From assembly GCF_017114915.1 (NCBI RefSeq), contig NZ_JAAUOE010000001.1, positions 191,283-255,282 on the forward strand: DNA of 64,000 nucleotides, given 5' to 3'. A program made the position numbers and the translations under genes. The notes under the pieces were generated by a model. It ran no database searches and was not told the origin of the DNA. It worked only from the letters and a program-made list of their open reading frames with translations. This stretch comes from Pseudomonas frederiksbergensis. GTDB taxonomy: Bacteria > Pseudomonadota > Gammaproteobacteria > Pseudomonadales > Pseudomonadaceae. Below, piece by piece: positions 1 to 8,310 of the stretch (within the stretch, counting starts at the first letter, position 1; each line of letters begins with the position of its first letter).

Positions 1-1
1 A

Positions 2-133
2 CCGGTGGTGGTCGATGGCAATTGCATCACCGCTCAGGGTTCAGGCGCCGCGTTGGAGTTTGCGCTGGCGCTGGTGGAGCACCTCTGTGGCAAAGCCACG
101 CGGTCGACGGTGGCGGGGGAGTTGCTGGTTTAA
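2..133 (+). CDS. DJ-1/PfpI family protein, C-terminal end only
   Basis: Only the last 43 codons are present; the gene enters from the left edge and stops with TAA at 131-133. The frame reads VVVDGNCITAQGSG followed by ALEFALALVEHL. This is the typical end of DJ-1/YajL/ThiJ proteins, where the ITAQGSG..A.EFAL segment closes the flavodoxin-like fold. The catalytic cysteine lies outside the window, so chaperone, deglycase or protease-like activity cannot be judged. It converges on the MFS gene with an 18-nt gap and no obvious terminator. Confidence 0.8.
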   Translation, partial: PVVVDGNCITAQGSGAALEFALALVEHLCGKATRSTVAGELLV

Positions 134-151
134 AGTGCCCTGGACAACACG

Positions 152-1381
152 TCAGGCCCTGACCTCTTCCACCGGCACATGCATGCGGTCGCGGCTGGCC
201 AGAGTCGGGAACAGTTTGACCCAGACCCCGGTCACCAGCAGCGTGCCGATACCGCCCATCACCACGGCCGGCACGGTGCCGAACCAGTGGGCCGTCAGGC
301 CGGATTCGAATTCGCCGAGCTGATTCGAAGCGCCGATGAACAAGCCATTCACTGCACTGACCCGACCGCGCATCTCGTCGGGGGTTTCCAGCTGCACGAA
401 CGAGGCGCGGATCACCATGCTGATCATGTCCGCCGCGCCCAATACCACCAGTACGGCGAGGGAGAACCAGAACGAAGTCGACAGGCCGAACGCGATGGTC
501 GCCACGCCGAATACGCCCACGGCCGTGAACATCACCCGCCCGACGTTGCGCTCCACGGCAAATCGCGCCAGAAACAGCGACATCAGCAGTGCACCCACCG
601 CCGGGGCCGAACGCAACAGGCCCAGGCCCCAAGGGCCGGTCAGCAGAATATCTTTGGCGAACACCGGCAGCAGCGCGGTCGCGCCACCCAGCAAAACGGC
701 AAACAGATCCAGGGAAATCGCCCCGAGAATGTCCGGGCGGCTGCGAATGAAGCGAATGCCGGCCAGCAGCGAATCCAGGGTGGCCTTGCCCTTGTTCAGC
801 GGCGTCTGCCGGGCCGGTAGGTTGAGCATCAGCGCACAGGCGATGAGGTAGAGGATGACTGTCGGACCGTACACCCAGACGCTGCCGAAGGCATAAAGCA
901 AACCGCCGAGGGCCGGGGCGACGATGGTGGCCGACTGTTGCGCGGATTGCGCGGCGGCCACCGCGCGGGGGAACAGTGCGCTGGGCACGATGCTCGGCAG
1001 CAAGGCCTGGGTGGTCGGCATTTCGAAGGAGCGGGCGCCGCCGAGCAGGAAGGCGAGGATGAAGATCATCTCTCGGGTGACATGGTTGGTTGCGCTGCCG
1101 ATGGCCAGCGACAGGGCGATCAGCGCTTGCAGGGACTGACAGATTGCCGCGACTTTGCGCCGATCGTAGCGGTCCGCGACATGCCCGGTGTGCAGCATGA
1201 ACAATACCCGCGGAGCAAATTCCACCAGACCCAGGTCGAGCACGTTGCCGGTCAGCTGATACAGATTCCAGCCGATGGCCACGGTCAGCATTTGAAAGCC
1301 GCTGGCGGTAAATACCCGAGCCAGCCAGAACGCGATAAACGGACGGTGATGACGTAACAGCAGGGGCGCTTGGCTGGGCAT
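152..1381 (-). CDS. MFS transporter, EntS-like (MFS_3) family
   Basis: A 409-residue integral membrane protein with about 12 hydrophobic segments. The loop after TM2 reads GHVADRYDRRKV, the MFS signature (GxxADRxxRR), and the sequence resembles MFS_3 exporters such as the enterobactin exporter EntS. A proton-driven efflux role is inferred and the substrate is unknown. I chose the ATG giving MPSQAPLLLRHH because it starts just before TM1. An upstream ATG at 1486 has a better Shine-Dalgarno (AGAGGGG) but would add 35 atypical residues. The segment LDLGLVEFAPRV looks about three residues shorter than relatives I remember, which carry a second GLV; this is from memory only. It is divergent from cioA and shares its 369-nt intergenic region. 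Confidence 0.85.
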   Translation of the reverse strand: MPSQAPLLLRHHRPFIAFWLARVFTASGFQMLTVAIGWNLYQLTGNVLDLGLVEFAPRVLFMLHTGHVADRYDRRKVAAICQSLQALIALSLAIGSATNHVTREMIFILAFLLGGARSFEMPTTQALLPSIVPSALFPRAVAAAQSAQQSATIVAPALGGLLYAFGSVWVYGPTVILYLIACALMLNLPARQTPLNKGKATLDSLLAGIRFIRSRPDILGAISLDLFAVLLGGATALLPVFAKDILLTGPWGLGLLRSAPAVGALLMSLFLARFAVERNVGRVMFTAVGVFGVATIAFGLSTSFWFSLAVLVVLGAADMISMVIRASFVQLETPDEMRGRVSAVNGLFIGASNQLGEFESGLTAHWFGTVPAVVMGGIGTLLVTGVWVKLFPTLASRDRMHVPVEEVRA

Positions 1382-1750
1382 CTGAAGGCAGGTCTTGAGC
1401 GAGGGGAAGGGCGAGATTATCACCAACCTGTAACCAGAAGTTGCGAGCGCAAAAAAATAGTTAGCTAGACACTGATCTTCAGTCATGACCCCTCTGGCAG
1501 GGTGTGAGGCAACCTGTCACGCGGCAATAGACCACACCGTCCATCGGCAAAAATGCGACTACTCTTTCAACGTTGCTTGATCCAGATCAAGACCCCTCGT
1601 GGAATTGATCCGGCGGCCAGATGGCCAGATTCCCTACGTTGTGATGATGGTAGAAAAAGAACGAATTCAATTCGCCACACTCCATTTTCGTGGGGGCAGT
1701 GGGTGTAGGCCGCAAGCCTTCAGCCGGTATTACCTGACAGAGGAAAACTT
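1382..1750. other. Intergenic region between the MFS gene and cioA
   Basis: This 369-nt region separates divergent genes. It contains the ANR/FNR box at 1577-1590 and a Shine-Dalgarno (GAGGAAAA) just before the cioA ATG. Short open frames are present, but none has a convincing start or family. I see no RNA gene. The cioA leader between the ANR box and the ATG is about 160 nt. Confidence 0.5.
1577..1590. promoter_or_regulatory. ANR/FNR box upstream of cioAB
   Basis: The sequence TTGATCCAGATCAA is a perfect match to the FNR/ANR consensus TTGAT-N4-ATCAA. It lies about 160 nt before the cioA start and about 195 nt from the MFS start. ANR is known to repress cioAB under low oxygen in P. aeruginosa, so this site most likely serves that function here. 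It could also act on the divergent MFS gene. Confidence 0.85.
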
Positions 1751-3190
1751 ATGTTCGGTTTGGAGGCACTTGATCTCGCCCGGATTCAGTTCGCGTTCAC
1801 CATTTCGTTCCACATCCTGTTCCCGGCCATCACCATTGGCCTGGCGAGTTACCTGGCGGTACTCGAAGGCTTGTGGCTCAAGACGCACAACGATACTTAC
1901 CGCGATCTGTACCATTTCTGGTCGAAGATCTTTGCCGTCAACTTCGGCATGGGCGTGGTGTCCGGTTTGGTCATGGCCTATCAGTTCGGCACCAACTGGA
2001 GCCGTTTCTCCGATTTCGCCGGTTCCGTGACCGGGCCATTGCTGACTTATGAAGTGCTCACCGCGTTCTTCCTCGAAGCCGGTTTCCTCGGTGTCATGTT
2101 GTTCGGCTGGAACAGGGTTGGGCGCAACCTGCACTTCTTCGCTACGGTCATGGTCGCCATCGGCACCTTGATCTCGACCTTCTGGATTCTGGCTTCCAAC
2201 AGCTGGATGCAGACCCCGCAGGGTTACGAAATCGTCAACGGACAAGTCATTCCGGTGGACTGGCTGGCAGTGATTTTCAACCCGTCGTTCCCCTACCGCC
2301 TGATGCACATGGCCACGGCGGCGTTCGTGGCTACCGCCTTCTTCGTCGGCTCCTCGGCGGCCTGGCACTTGCTGCGCGGCAAGGACAACCCGGCGATCCG
2401 CACCATGCTCTCGATGGCCATGTGGATGGCCTTGATCGTGGCGCCAATTCAGGCCGTCATCGGTGACTTCCACGGCCTCAATACCCTCAAGCACCAGCCG
2501 GCGAAAATCGCCGCGATTGAAGGTCACTGGGAAAACCACGGGGATGAACCGACCCCGTTGATCCTGTTCGGCTGGCCGGACATGAAAGCCGAGAAAACGA
2601 AATTCGCCGTCGAGGTTCCCTATCTGGGCAGCCTGATCCTGACCCACACCCTGGACAAGCAAGTACCGGCGCTCAAGGAGTTTCCGCCTGAAGACCGGCC
2701 GAATTCGAGCATCGTCTTCTGGTCGTTCCGGGTCATGGTGGGGCTGGGCATGCTGATGATCTTCACCGGTTTGTGGAGCCTGTGGCTGCGCAAGCGCGAC
2801 ACGCTGTACACCTCGCGTCCGTTTCTGTACCTGGCGCTGTGGATGGGGCCGTCCGGCCTGATCGCGATCCTCGCCGGCTGGTTCACCACTGAAATCGGCC
2901 GTCAGCCGTGGGTGGTCTATGGCTTGATGCGCACGGCGGATGCGTCCTCCGGGCACAGCTTCATGCAAATGAGCATCACGTTGATCATGTTCGTTGTGGT
3001 GTATTTCGCGCTGTTCGGTGCCGGTCTTGGCTACATGATGCGCCTGGTGCGCAAAGGGCCGAAGATCGATGAAGGCAAGGAAACCAACGAAGGCGGTCCT
3101 GGCCAGAAACGCACGCCGGCCCGTCCGCTGTCCGCCGCCGACGACAACGGTGACGGCGATCACAACCACAGCCTGAACAAGGAGATTTGA
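1751..3190 (+). CDS. cioA: Cyanide-insensitive bd-type ubiquinol oxidase, subunit I
   Basis: CioA/CydA (479 aa) is the haem-bearing inner-membrane subunit that oxidises ubiquinol and reduces oxygen to water. The N-terminus (MFGLEALDLARIQFAFTISFH) carries the conserved haem-ligand His of TM1. The family signature GRQPWVVYG sits near residues 383-391. At 479 residues it is shorter than E. coli CydA (522), consistent with the short Q-loop Cio subtype. GAGGAAAA precedes the ATG. cioB begins one base after its stop, so the two are translationally coupled. The ANR box upstream points to oxygen control. The charged tail (about residues 430-479) is variable in this family. Confidence 0.97.
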   Translation: MFGLEALDLARIQFAFTISFHILFPAITIGLASYLAVLEGLWLKTHNDTYRDLYHFWSKIFAVNFGMGVVSGLVMAYQFGTNWSRFSDFAGSVTGPLLTYEVLTAFFLEAGFLGVMLFGWNRVGRNLHFFATVMVAIGTLISTFWILASNSWMQTPQGYEIVNGQVIPVDWLAVIFNPSFPYRLMHMATAAFVATAFFVGSSAAWHLLRGKDNPAIRTMLSMAMWMALIVAPIQAVIGDFHGLNTLKHQPAKIAAIEGHWENHGDEPTPLILFGWPDMKAEKTKFAVEVPYLGSLILTHTLDKQVPALKEFPPEDRPNSSIVFWSFRVMVGLGMLMIFTGLWSLWLRKRDTLYTSRPFLYLALWMGPSGLIAILAGWFTTEIGRQPWVVYGLMRTADASSGHSFMQMSITLIMFVVVYFALFGAGLGYMMRLVRKGPKIDEGKETNEGGPGQKRTPARPLSAADDNGDGDHNHSLNKEI

Positions 3191-3191
3191 G

Positions 3192-4199
3192 ATGGGTATT
3201 GATCTTCCGCTGATCTGGGCCGTGATCATCATCTTTGGCATCATGATGTACGTGGTCATGGACGGCTTCGACCTGGGGATCGGGATTCTTTTTCCGTTCA
3301 TCAAGGGCAAGAGCGACCGTGACGTCATGATGAACACCGTCGCCCCGGTCTGGGACGGCAACGAAACCTGGCTGGTACTGGGCGGTGCGGCCTTGTTCGG
3401 TGCCTTCCCACTGGCCTATTCGGTGGTGCTCTCGGCGTTGTACCTGCCGCTGATTTTCATGCTGATCGGGCTGATTTTCCGTGGCGTGGCCTTTGAGTTC
3501 CGCTTCAAGGCCAAGGACGCCAAGCGCCATCTCTGGGACAAGGCATTCATCGGTGGCTCGATCGCCGCCACCTTCTTCCAGGGCGTGGCATTGGGTGCGT
3601 TCATCGATGGGCTGCCGGTGGTCAATCGTCAGTTTGCCGGTGGCTCACTCGACTGGCTGACGCCGTTCACGATGTTCTGTGGCGCGGCGCTGGTGGTGGC
3701 TTATGCGTTGCTCGGTTGCACCTGGCTGATCATGAAGACCGAAGGCAAGCTGCAGGAACAGATGCATGACCTGGCGCGGCCATTGGCCTTCGTGTTGCTG
3801 GCGGTGATTGGCATCGTCAGCATCTGGACGCCATTGGCCCATGCCGAGATCGCCGCACGCTGGTTCACCCTGCCGAATCTGTTCTGGTTCCTGCCGGTGC
3901 CGATTCTGGTGCTGGTGACCCTGTACGGTCTGATTCGCGCGGTGGCCCGCAATGCGCACTACACGCCATTCCTGCTGACCCTGGTGCTGATCTTCCTCGG
4001 TTACAGCGGTCTGGGTATCAGCCTGTGGCCGAACATCGTGCCGCCGTCGATCTCGATCTGGGACGCTGCCGCACCGCCGCAAAGCCAGGGCTTCATGCTG
4101 GTGGGTACGCTGTTCATCATCCCGTTCATCCTGGGTTACACCTTCTGGAGCTACTACGTGTTCCGGGGCAAGGTCACCCACGAAGATGGTTACCACTAG
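3192..4199 (+). CDS. cioB: Cyanide-insensitive bd-type ubiquinol oxidase, subunit II
   Basis: CioB/CydB (335 aa) is the structural membrane subunit that pairs with CioA. The start reads IDLPLIWAVIIIFGIMMYVVMDGFDLGIG. The VMDGFDLG stretch is the CydB hallmark, followed by NTVAPVWDGNETWLV, also family-typical. About eight to nine transmembrane segments are apparent. The Shine-Dalgarno GGAG lies at the end of cioA, and the ATG follows the cioA stop by one base. It is the middle gene of cioA-cioB-DUF2474. Confidence 0.97.
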   Translation: MGIDLPLIWAVIIIFGIMMYVVMDGFDLGIGILFPFIKGKSDRDVMMNTVAPVWDGNETWLVLGGAALFGAFPLAYSVVLSALYLPLIFMLIGLIFRGVAFEFRFKAKDAKRHLWDKAFIGGSIAATFFQGVALGAFIDGLPVVNRQFAGGSLDWLTPFTMFCGAALVVAYALLGCTWLIMKTEGKLQEQMHDLARPLAFVLLAVIGIVSIWTPLAHAEIAARWFTLPNLFWFLPVPILVLVTLYGLIRAVARNAHYTPFLLTLVLIFLGYSGLGISLWPNIVPPSISIWDAAAPPQSQGFMLVGTLFIIPFILGYTFWSYYVFRGKVTHEDGYH

Positions 4200-4230
4200 C
4201 CCATACGACTACGGTGCAGAGGAGAACGCG

Positions 4231-4401
4231 ATGATGGCTGGCAAACCTGATTTGCAGAAAATCGAAGCGGCCGAGAAAAAACCGCTCTGGCAGCGACTCG
4301 GCTGGCTGGCGATGATCTGGGCCGGCAGCGTCCTGGCCCTGTTCATCGTGGCCATGCTGATGCGCATGTTCATGAGTGCCGCCGGTTTGAGCACTCACTG
4401 A
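4231..4401 (+). CDS. DUF2474 small membrane protein of the cioAB operon
   Basis: A 56-residue protein with a charged N-terminus (KPDLQKIEAAEKKPLWQRLGW) and a single transmembrane helix (MIWAGSVLALFIVAMLMRMFM). DUF2474 proteins characteristically follow CydB/CioB genes. They are positioned like the CydX accessory subunit of E. coli cytochrome bd, though they are not clearly homologous to it. The start at 4231 is supported by GAGGAG eight bases upstream. A longer frame from 4186 would overlap cioB and lacks a ribosome site. A role in oxidase assembly or stability is inferred from context. Confidence 0.85.
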   Translation: MMAGKPDLQKIEAAEKKPLWQRLGWLAMIWAGSVLALFIVAMLMRMFMSAAGLSTH

Positions 4402-4436
4402 AATTCCCATCCCGTTGCCGTGTGGCACGGATTTAT

Positions 4437-4464
4437 AACCCTCCTGCGATGGAGGGTTTTTTTT
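4437..4464 (+). terminator. Rho-independent terminator of the cio operon
   Basis: An AACCCTCC / GGAGGGTT stem with a 6-nt loop is followed by eight T residues. It lies 36 nt after the DUF2474 stop and just before the converging rlmG stop. Confidence 0.9.
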
Positions 4465-4472
4465 GCGCGTAT

Positions 4473-5597
4473 TTATTTGCGTGCTTTGAGAATCACGAAC
4501 TTGGGAGTGGACGCGACTTGCTCGACGCCGCGGAACAACCGCGCAAGCTTGCTGTGATAACCCAGATGACGGTTGCCGACGATGTACAGCGCGCCGCCCA
4601 CCACCAACGCTTCGCGCGCCTGCTGGAACATCCGCCAGGCGAGGAAGTCGCCGACCACTTGCTGTTGGTGAAACGGTGGATTGCACAGCACCACGTCCAA
4701 AGATTGAGGTTCCTGCCCCGCCAAACCATCGCCGGCGCGCACGGTCACGTCACGATCACCCAACGCCGCGCGCCAGTTTTGCGCGGCCGATTGCACGGCC
4801 ATGAACGACTCGTCCACCAGGGTGTAATGGGCCTCAGGGTTTTGCAGGGCACTGGCGATTGCAAGCACGCCATTGCCACACCCCAGGTCGGCGACCCGCG
4901 CTGCGCCGAGGTTCTTTGGCAAGTGCGGCAAAAAGGCCCGCGTGCCGATATCCAGCCCTTCGCGGCAGAACACATTGGCGTGATTGAGCAGTTCGATGGC
5001 AGGCGTGTCGAGTCGATAGCGGGTCGGGTAGGGCGAGACAGCGGGGGCTTTGGCTTCGGGGGTGGCGATCAGCAGTCGCGCCTTCTTTACGGCCAGCGAG
5101 GCTTGCACCGGGCCGATGTAACGCTCCAGCAGATCGCCCGCGGCGCGTGGCAGATGCTTGACCATCGCCGCCGCAATCACCTGAGCGCCGGGAGCCAATT
5201 GACCCTGCAGCCGGATCAGTTGCTCCTCCAGCAACGCCAGGGTTTTCGGTACCCGGATCAGTACCCGGTCAAACGGCCCGATGAATGCTTCGCTGGCAGG
5301 CACCTTCGGCACCGCATCGAACGCCTGGCCGTTGCGGATCAGGTTCTTTTCCAGCCCCTGAAAGGCCAGAAACGAATCGCCGCTGCTGGTCACCCGAACC
5401 TTGCCCACCAGGCTGGCGGCCAATGCGCCGAAGCTGTCATTGAGCACCAGCACTCGGGTATCGACCGCCGGTTGTTGTTCGGCCAGTTGATTGAGCAGGT
5501 ATTCGTCTGCGGCATCGAACGCTTGCAGCGGTTCGTTCTGCTGTTCTGGCTGGCGGATCAGATCGAGTTGGGCGAAGGGGGTTTCGAGCAGAGGCAT
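4473..5597 (-). CDS. rlmG: 23S rRNA (guanine-1835-N2)-methyltransferase RlmG
   Basis: A 374-residue SAM-dependent methyltransferase that modifies G1835 of 23S rRNA. The C-terminal Rossmann domain shows the SAM motif VADLGCGNG (about residues 235-243) and the catalytic NPPF motif (about 306-309) of base N-methyltransferases. The N-terminal domain (LDLIRQPEQQNEPLQAFDAADEYLL) is typical of RlmG/RsmC. The start at MPLLETPFAQLDLIRQP matches the usual family length. A longer frame reaches 5678 but adds unmatched residues. It converges on the cio operon and is probably monocistronic. Confidence 0.93.
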   Translation of the reverse strand: MPLLETPFAQLDLIRQPEQQNEPLQAFDAADEYLLNQLAEQQPAVDTRVLVLNDSFGALAASLVGKVRVTSSGDSFLAFQGLEKNLIRNGQAFDAVPKVPASEAFIGPFDRVLIRVPKTLALLEEQLIRLQGQLAPGAQVIAAAMVKHLPRAAGDLLERYIGPVQASLAVKKARLLIATPEAKAPAVSPYPTRYRLDTPAIELLNHANVFCREGLDIGTRAFLPHLPKNLGAARVADLGCGNGVLAIASALQNPEAHYTLVDESFMAVQSAAQNWRAALGDRDVTVRAGDGLAGQEPQSLDVVLCNPPFHQQQVVGDFLAWRMFQQAREALVVGGALYIVGNRHLGYHSKLARLFRGVEQVASTPKFVILKARK

Positions 5598-5787
5598 GAG
5601 GCGGGGGCTCTGGGTAATCAACGTAGGATAATCAACGAGTGGTCCGCCGCTCAGGGGCGTTGTTGCGGGCGCAACCATCTGAGCGGACGGCGTCGTGGAA
5701 TTTCACACGGCATCACTCAGGATGGATCGCAGATGGTACGTTTTTTTGCTCTGAATTACTCGCAGGGATTGCCTGATTCGAACAGTT

Positions 5788-6495
5788 TCAGATAACGCCC
5801 GCTTTCGCTGCCTTGATCACCGCCGCAATCTTGTTGTTCACGCCGAGTTTACGAATCGCGCCCCGGATATGGAACTGCACCGTGCTTTCACTCAGGCTGA
5901 GGATTCTCGCGATTTCCCCTGCCGTCTTGCCGATGGATGAGTATTTCAACACCTCGATTTCTCGGAATGATAAATGCTCTGTGTCCGGCTTCGCGGGCGC
6001 AGGCAGGTCTTTCGCAACAAGCCCGTGCAGGTGGCGGGCAATGAACATCGTGTAGCCCAGATTTTTATACAGGTCGTACGCGGTTACCTCGCAGTGGCTT
6101 CGGGCCACGCTCAGCATGCTGCAGAGCCCGTTCTTGTCATGAACGGACAGGGACCAGCCATAACGCAAGCCCTGCTCTTGTTGGGCTTGCCACAGTGTCG
6201 GTGTCTTTGAGAAGACCTCTTTGGCCCAAAGAATCGGCCATTCGGATTGATTGCAATGGGCTCGTATTGGGTCGACCTCACTGAAATGCTCTTTTTCATA
6301 TTCTTCGTTCCATTGGCAGGGATAATTATTCAGGTTGACCTTATGGCAATGTTTCCCTCTCGCTTGAGATGTTATTGAAAATGCACAGAAATTAAAGCCC
6401 AGGTTTTTAACGAAACTGAGAGACATTTCGTACGCGGTGTCTATTTTCTGAGCGTCAGAAAGCTGCGTTAACTGTGACTCCTTCCACACTTTCAT
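5788..6495 (-). CDS. ppoR: Unpaired LuxR-type regulator with autoinducer-binding domain (PpoR-like)
   Basis: A 235-residue regulator with an N-terminal autoinducer-binding domain and a C-terminal LuxR helix-turn-helix. The N-domain keeps the W..Y.....DP spacing of acyl-homoserine-lactone receptors (QWNEEYEKEHFSEVDPI, then PILW, then GW). The C-domain reads LSFREIEVLKYSSIGKTAGEIA and ends in LGVNNKIAAVIKAAKAG. No luxI-type synthase is in the window, so it is a LuxR solo. P. putida PpoR, as I recall, lies next to the same fpr and mscL genes, which supports orthology. The start at 6495 is backed by GGAG seven bases upstream. The 5' part and upstream region are more AT-rich than their neighbours. 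It is divergent from fpr. Confidence 0.82.
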   Translation of the reverse strand: MKVWKESQLTQLSDAQKIDTAYEMSLSFVKNLGFNFCAFSITSQARGKHCHKVNLNNYPCQWNEEYEKEHFSEVDPIRAHCNQSEWPILWAKEVFSKTPTLWQAQQEQGLRYGWSLSVHDKNGLCSMLSVARSHCEVTAYDLYKNLGYTMFIARHLHGLVAKDLPAPAKPDTEHLSFREIEVLKYSSIGKTAGEIARILSLSESTVQFHIRGAIRKLGVNNKIAAVIKAAKAGVI

Positions 6496-6564
6496 CGGAT
6501 AACTCCATGCGGACGTTTCTTGAGGTGGCGTTGATTGGATCCAAAATCTTGGCACGTCCGATAG

Positions 6565-6582
6565 TGTAGGAGAGCTCCTACA
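6565..6582. promoter_or_regulatory. Dyad upstream of the LuxR solo, possible lux-box-like operator
   Basis: The arms TGTAGGAG and CTCCTACA are separated by 2 nt, centred about 78 nt upstream of the LuxR-solo start in the divergent region with fpr. The position suits an operator. However, TGTAGGAG is also the outer end of this genome's REP repeats, so a repeat remnant is an alternative. Confidence 0.35.
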
Positions 6583-6791
6583 TAAGTGCTGAATTTTTTT
6601 GCTCTTGAAAATGCCACTTAACTGAATAACTGGTTCTTAGCTCTGTTTTTATGCAGAGACAGAATCAATGCCCATGTATCTATTGTTGTTATTGTACCGT
6701 TTGCTCCTTTTGCGAAAGCCATTACAAATCACCGGTGTTTACGCCGCCTGCTTTGCGGGACACTGGCATCATCTGTTGAATGGAGCGACCC

Positions 6792-7568
6792 ATGACTGCC
6801 AGTGCAGAAAAATTCACTCGCCAGACCCTGCTCGAGGTCCAGCCATTGACTCCAAACCTGTTTACCCTGCGGACCACCAGGGATCCGGGTTTTCGTTTTC
6901 GCGGGGGCCAATTCGCCCGGTTAGGCGTGACCAAGCCAGACGGCAGCACAGTATGGCGGGCCTATTCCATGGTCTCGTCACCCCACGACGAGTTCCTTGA
7001 ATTCTTCTCTATTGTCGTGCCGGGAGGGGAGTTCACCAGTGAGCTGAGTCGGCTGGAAGTCGGCGATACGCTGCTGGTCGACCGGCAGGCCTTCGGTTAT
7101 CTGACGCTGGATCGCTTCGTCGACGGCCGTGACCTTTGGTTGTTATCCACAGGCACGGGCCTGGCGCCGTTTCTGTCGATCCTTCAGGACTTTGAGGTCT
7201 GGGAAAAGTTCGAACGCATCATCCTGGTCTACAGCGTGCGCGAAGCGCGGGAGCTGGCGTACCAGAAGCTGATTGCGGGGCTGGCGCAGCGCGATTACCT
7301 GGCCGAGTACGCGCACAAGCTGCAGTTCATTGCCACCGTCACCCGCGAGCAGCATTCGGGGGCCTTGAATGGGCGAATCACCAGGCTTATAGAAAGTGGC
7401 GAGCTGGAACAGGCGGCCGGTGTGGCGCTAACGGCCGAGCATTCGCGGGTGATGCTCTGCGGTAATCCACAGATGATCGATGACACGCGCAAGTTACTGA
7501 AACAAAGGGACATGCACCTGAGCCTCAGTCGCCGACCCGGCCAAGTGGCAGTGGAAAACTACTGGTAA
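6792..7568 (+). CDS. fpr: Ferredoxin--NADP+ reductase
   Basis: A 258-residue FAD enzyme that exchanges electrons between NADPH and ferredoxin or flavodoxin. The FAD-binding RAYSMVSSP motif (RxYS) lies near residue 56. The NADP-binding STGTGLAPFLS follows near 118, then VYSVREARELAY and the MLCGNP motif. The short C-terminal extension ending in VENYW, after the last strand, is typical of bacterial subclass enzymes. The ATG at 6792 has GGAG six bases upstream; an ATG at 6780 is weaker. Fpr enzymes are commonly linked to oxidative stress and Fe-S repair. It converges on mscL. Confidence 0.93.
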   Translation: MTASAEKFTRQTLLEVQPLTPNLFTLRTTRDPGFRFRGGQFARLGVTKPDGSTVWRAYSMVSSPHDEFLEFFSIVVPGGEFTSELSRLEVGDTLLVDRQAFGYLTLDRFVDGRDLWLLSTGTGLAPFLSILQDFEVWEKFERIILVYSVREARELAYQKLIAGLAQRDYLAEYAHKLQFIATVTREQHSGALNGRITRLIESGELEQAAGVALTAEHSRVMLCGNPQMIDDTRKLLKQRDMHLSLSRRPGQVAVENYW

Positions 7569-7571
7569 ACA

Positions 7572-7594
7572 AACGGCGCCCGAAGGCGCCGGTT
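7572..7594. terminator. Probable terminator between fpr and mscL
   Basis: A GC-rich hairpin, CGGCGCC / GGCGCCG with a CGAA tetraloop extended by AA/TT pairs, lies immediately after the fpr stop. The T tract is weak on both strands, so termination may be partial. Confidence 0.6.
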
Positions 7595-7611
7595 CTGTGG
7601 GTAATCAGCTA

Positions 7612-8025
7612 TCAGGGCCGATTGTTCTGGGCCTTGAGCAGATCGCGGATCTCGCTCAGCAGCTCTTCTTCCTTGGTTGGAACCGGCGGCAGGGTTGGTG
7701 CGACGGCCTCTTCGCGTTTCAGACGGTTGATGGCCTTGACGCCCATGAAGATCGCGAAGGCGACGATGATGAAGTCGATCATGCTCTGGATGAACTTGCC
7801 GTACGCCAGCACCACAGCCGGGATGTCACCGTTGGCGGCCTTGAGCGTAATGGCCAGGTCGCTGAAGTCCACCCCACCGATCAACAAGCCAATGGGCGGC
7901 ATCACCACATCGCCGACAAACGACGAAACGATTTTGCCGAAGGCGGCACCGATGATGATACCGACAGCCATGTCGACCACATTACCTTTGACCGCGAAGG
8001 CCTTGAACTCACTTATCACGCCCAT
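7612..8025 (-). CDS. mscL: Large-conductance mechanosensitive channel MscL
   Basis: MscL (137 aa) is a homopentameric inner-membrane channel that opens under membrane tension and releases solutes on hypo-osmotic shock. The N-terminal amphipathic helix [20 protein letters not shown] leads into the pore helix with [23 protein letters not shown]2 is [18 protein letters not shown], and a charged C-terminal helical bundle ends in [12 protein letters not shown]. Length and sequence are canonical. The gene order with fpr and katB is conserved in Pseudomonas. Confidence 0.97.
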   Translation of the reverse strand: MGVISEFKAFAVKGNVVDMAVGIIIGAAFGKIVSSFVGDVVMPPIGLLIGGVDFSDLAITLKAANGDIPAVVLAYGKFIQSMIDFIIVAFAIFMGVKAINRLKREEAVAPTLPPVPTKEEELLSEIRDLLKAQNNRP

Positions 8026-8310
8026 AGGTTATTTCCTTGTTACAGATGAGGTTGGTGAACGCAGTGTAAATCAGCAAAACGTCCCTTGCTTGAAACGCCT
8101 TCTTACAATGCCCGTGTCTATCGACACATCTTCTGGTAATTAGTTTACAAAATGCCACCACTCGCGCGCGATTACCCGCTCTAGACCGGGCTTTCCAGAA
8201 CCTTTTCGCTATCGCCCCGGTGCGGGATTTCTATTTATGTTTTGGCCTTCGGGTCACTAGCCTCTGTGGGGCGCACCAGGATGCGCCTTATAAAACCAGA
8301 GGAAACTTCC

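Noticed and set aside
8209..8234. Two CTAT tetrads 22 nt apart upstream of katB, like an OxyR site
   Set aside because: The spacing fits the OxyR repeat, but the matching ATAG halves and the inner T/A positions are not conserved, so I do not call an OxyR site. Footprinting with OxyR would decide.
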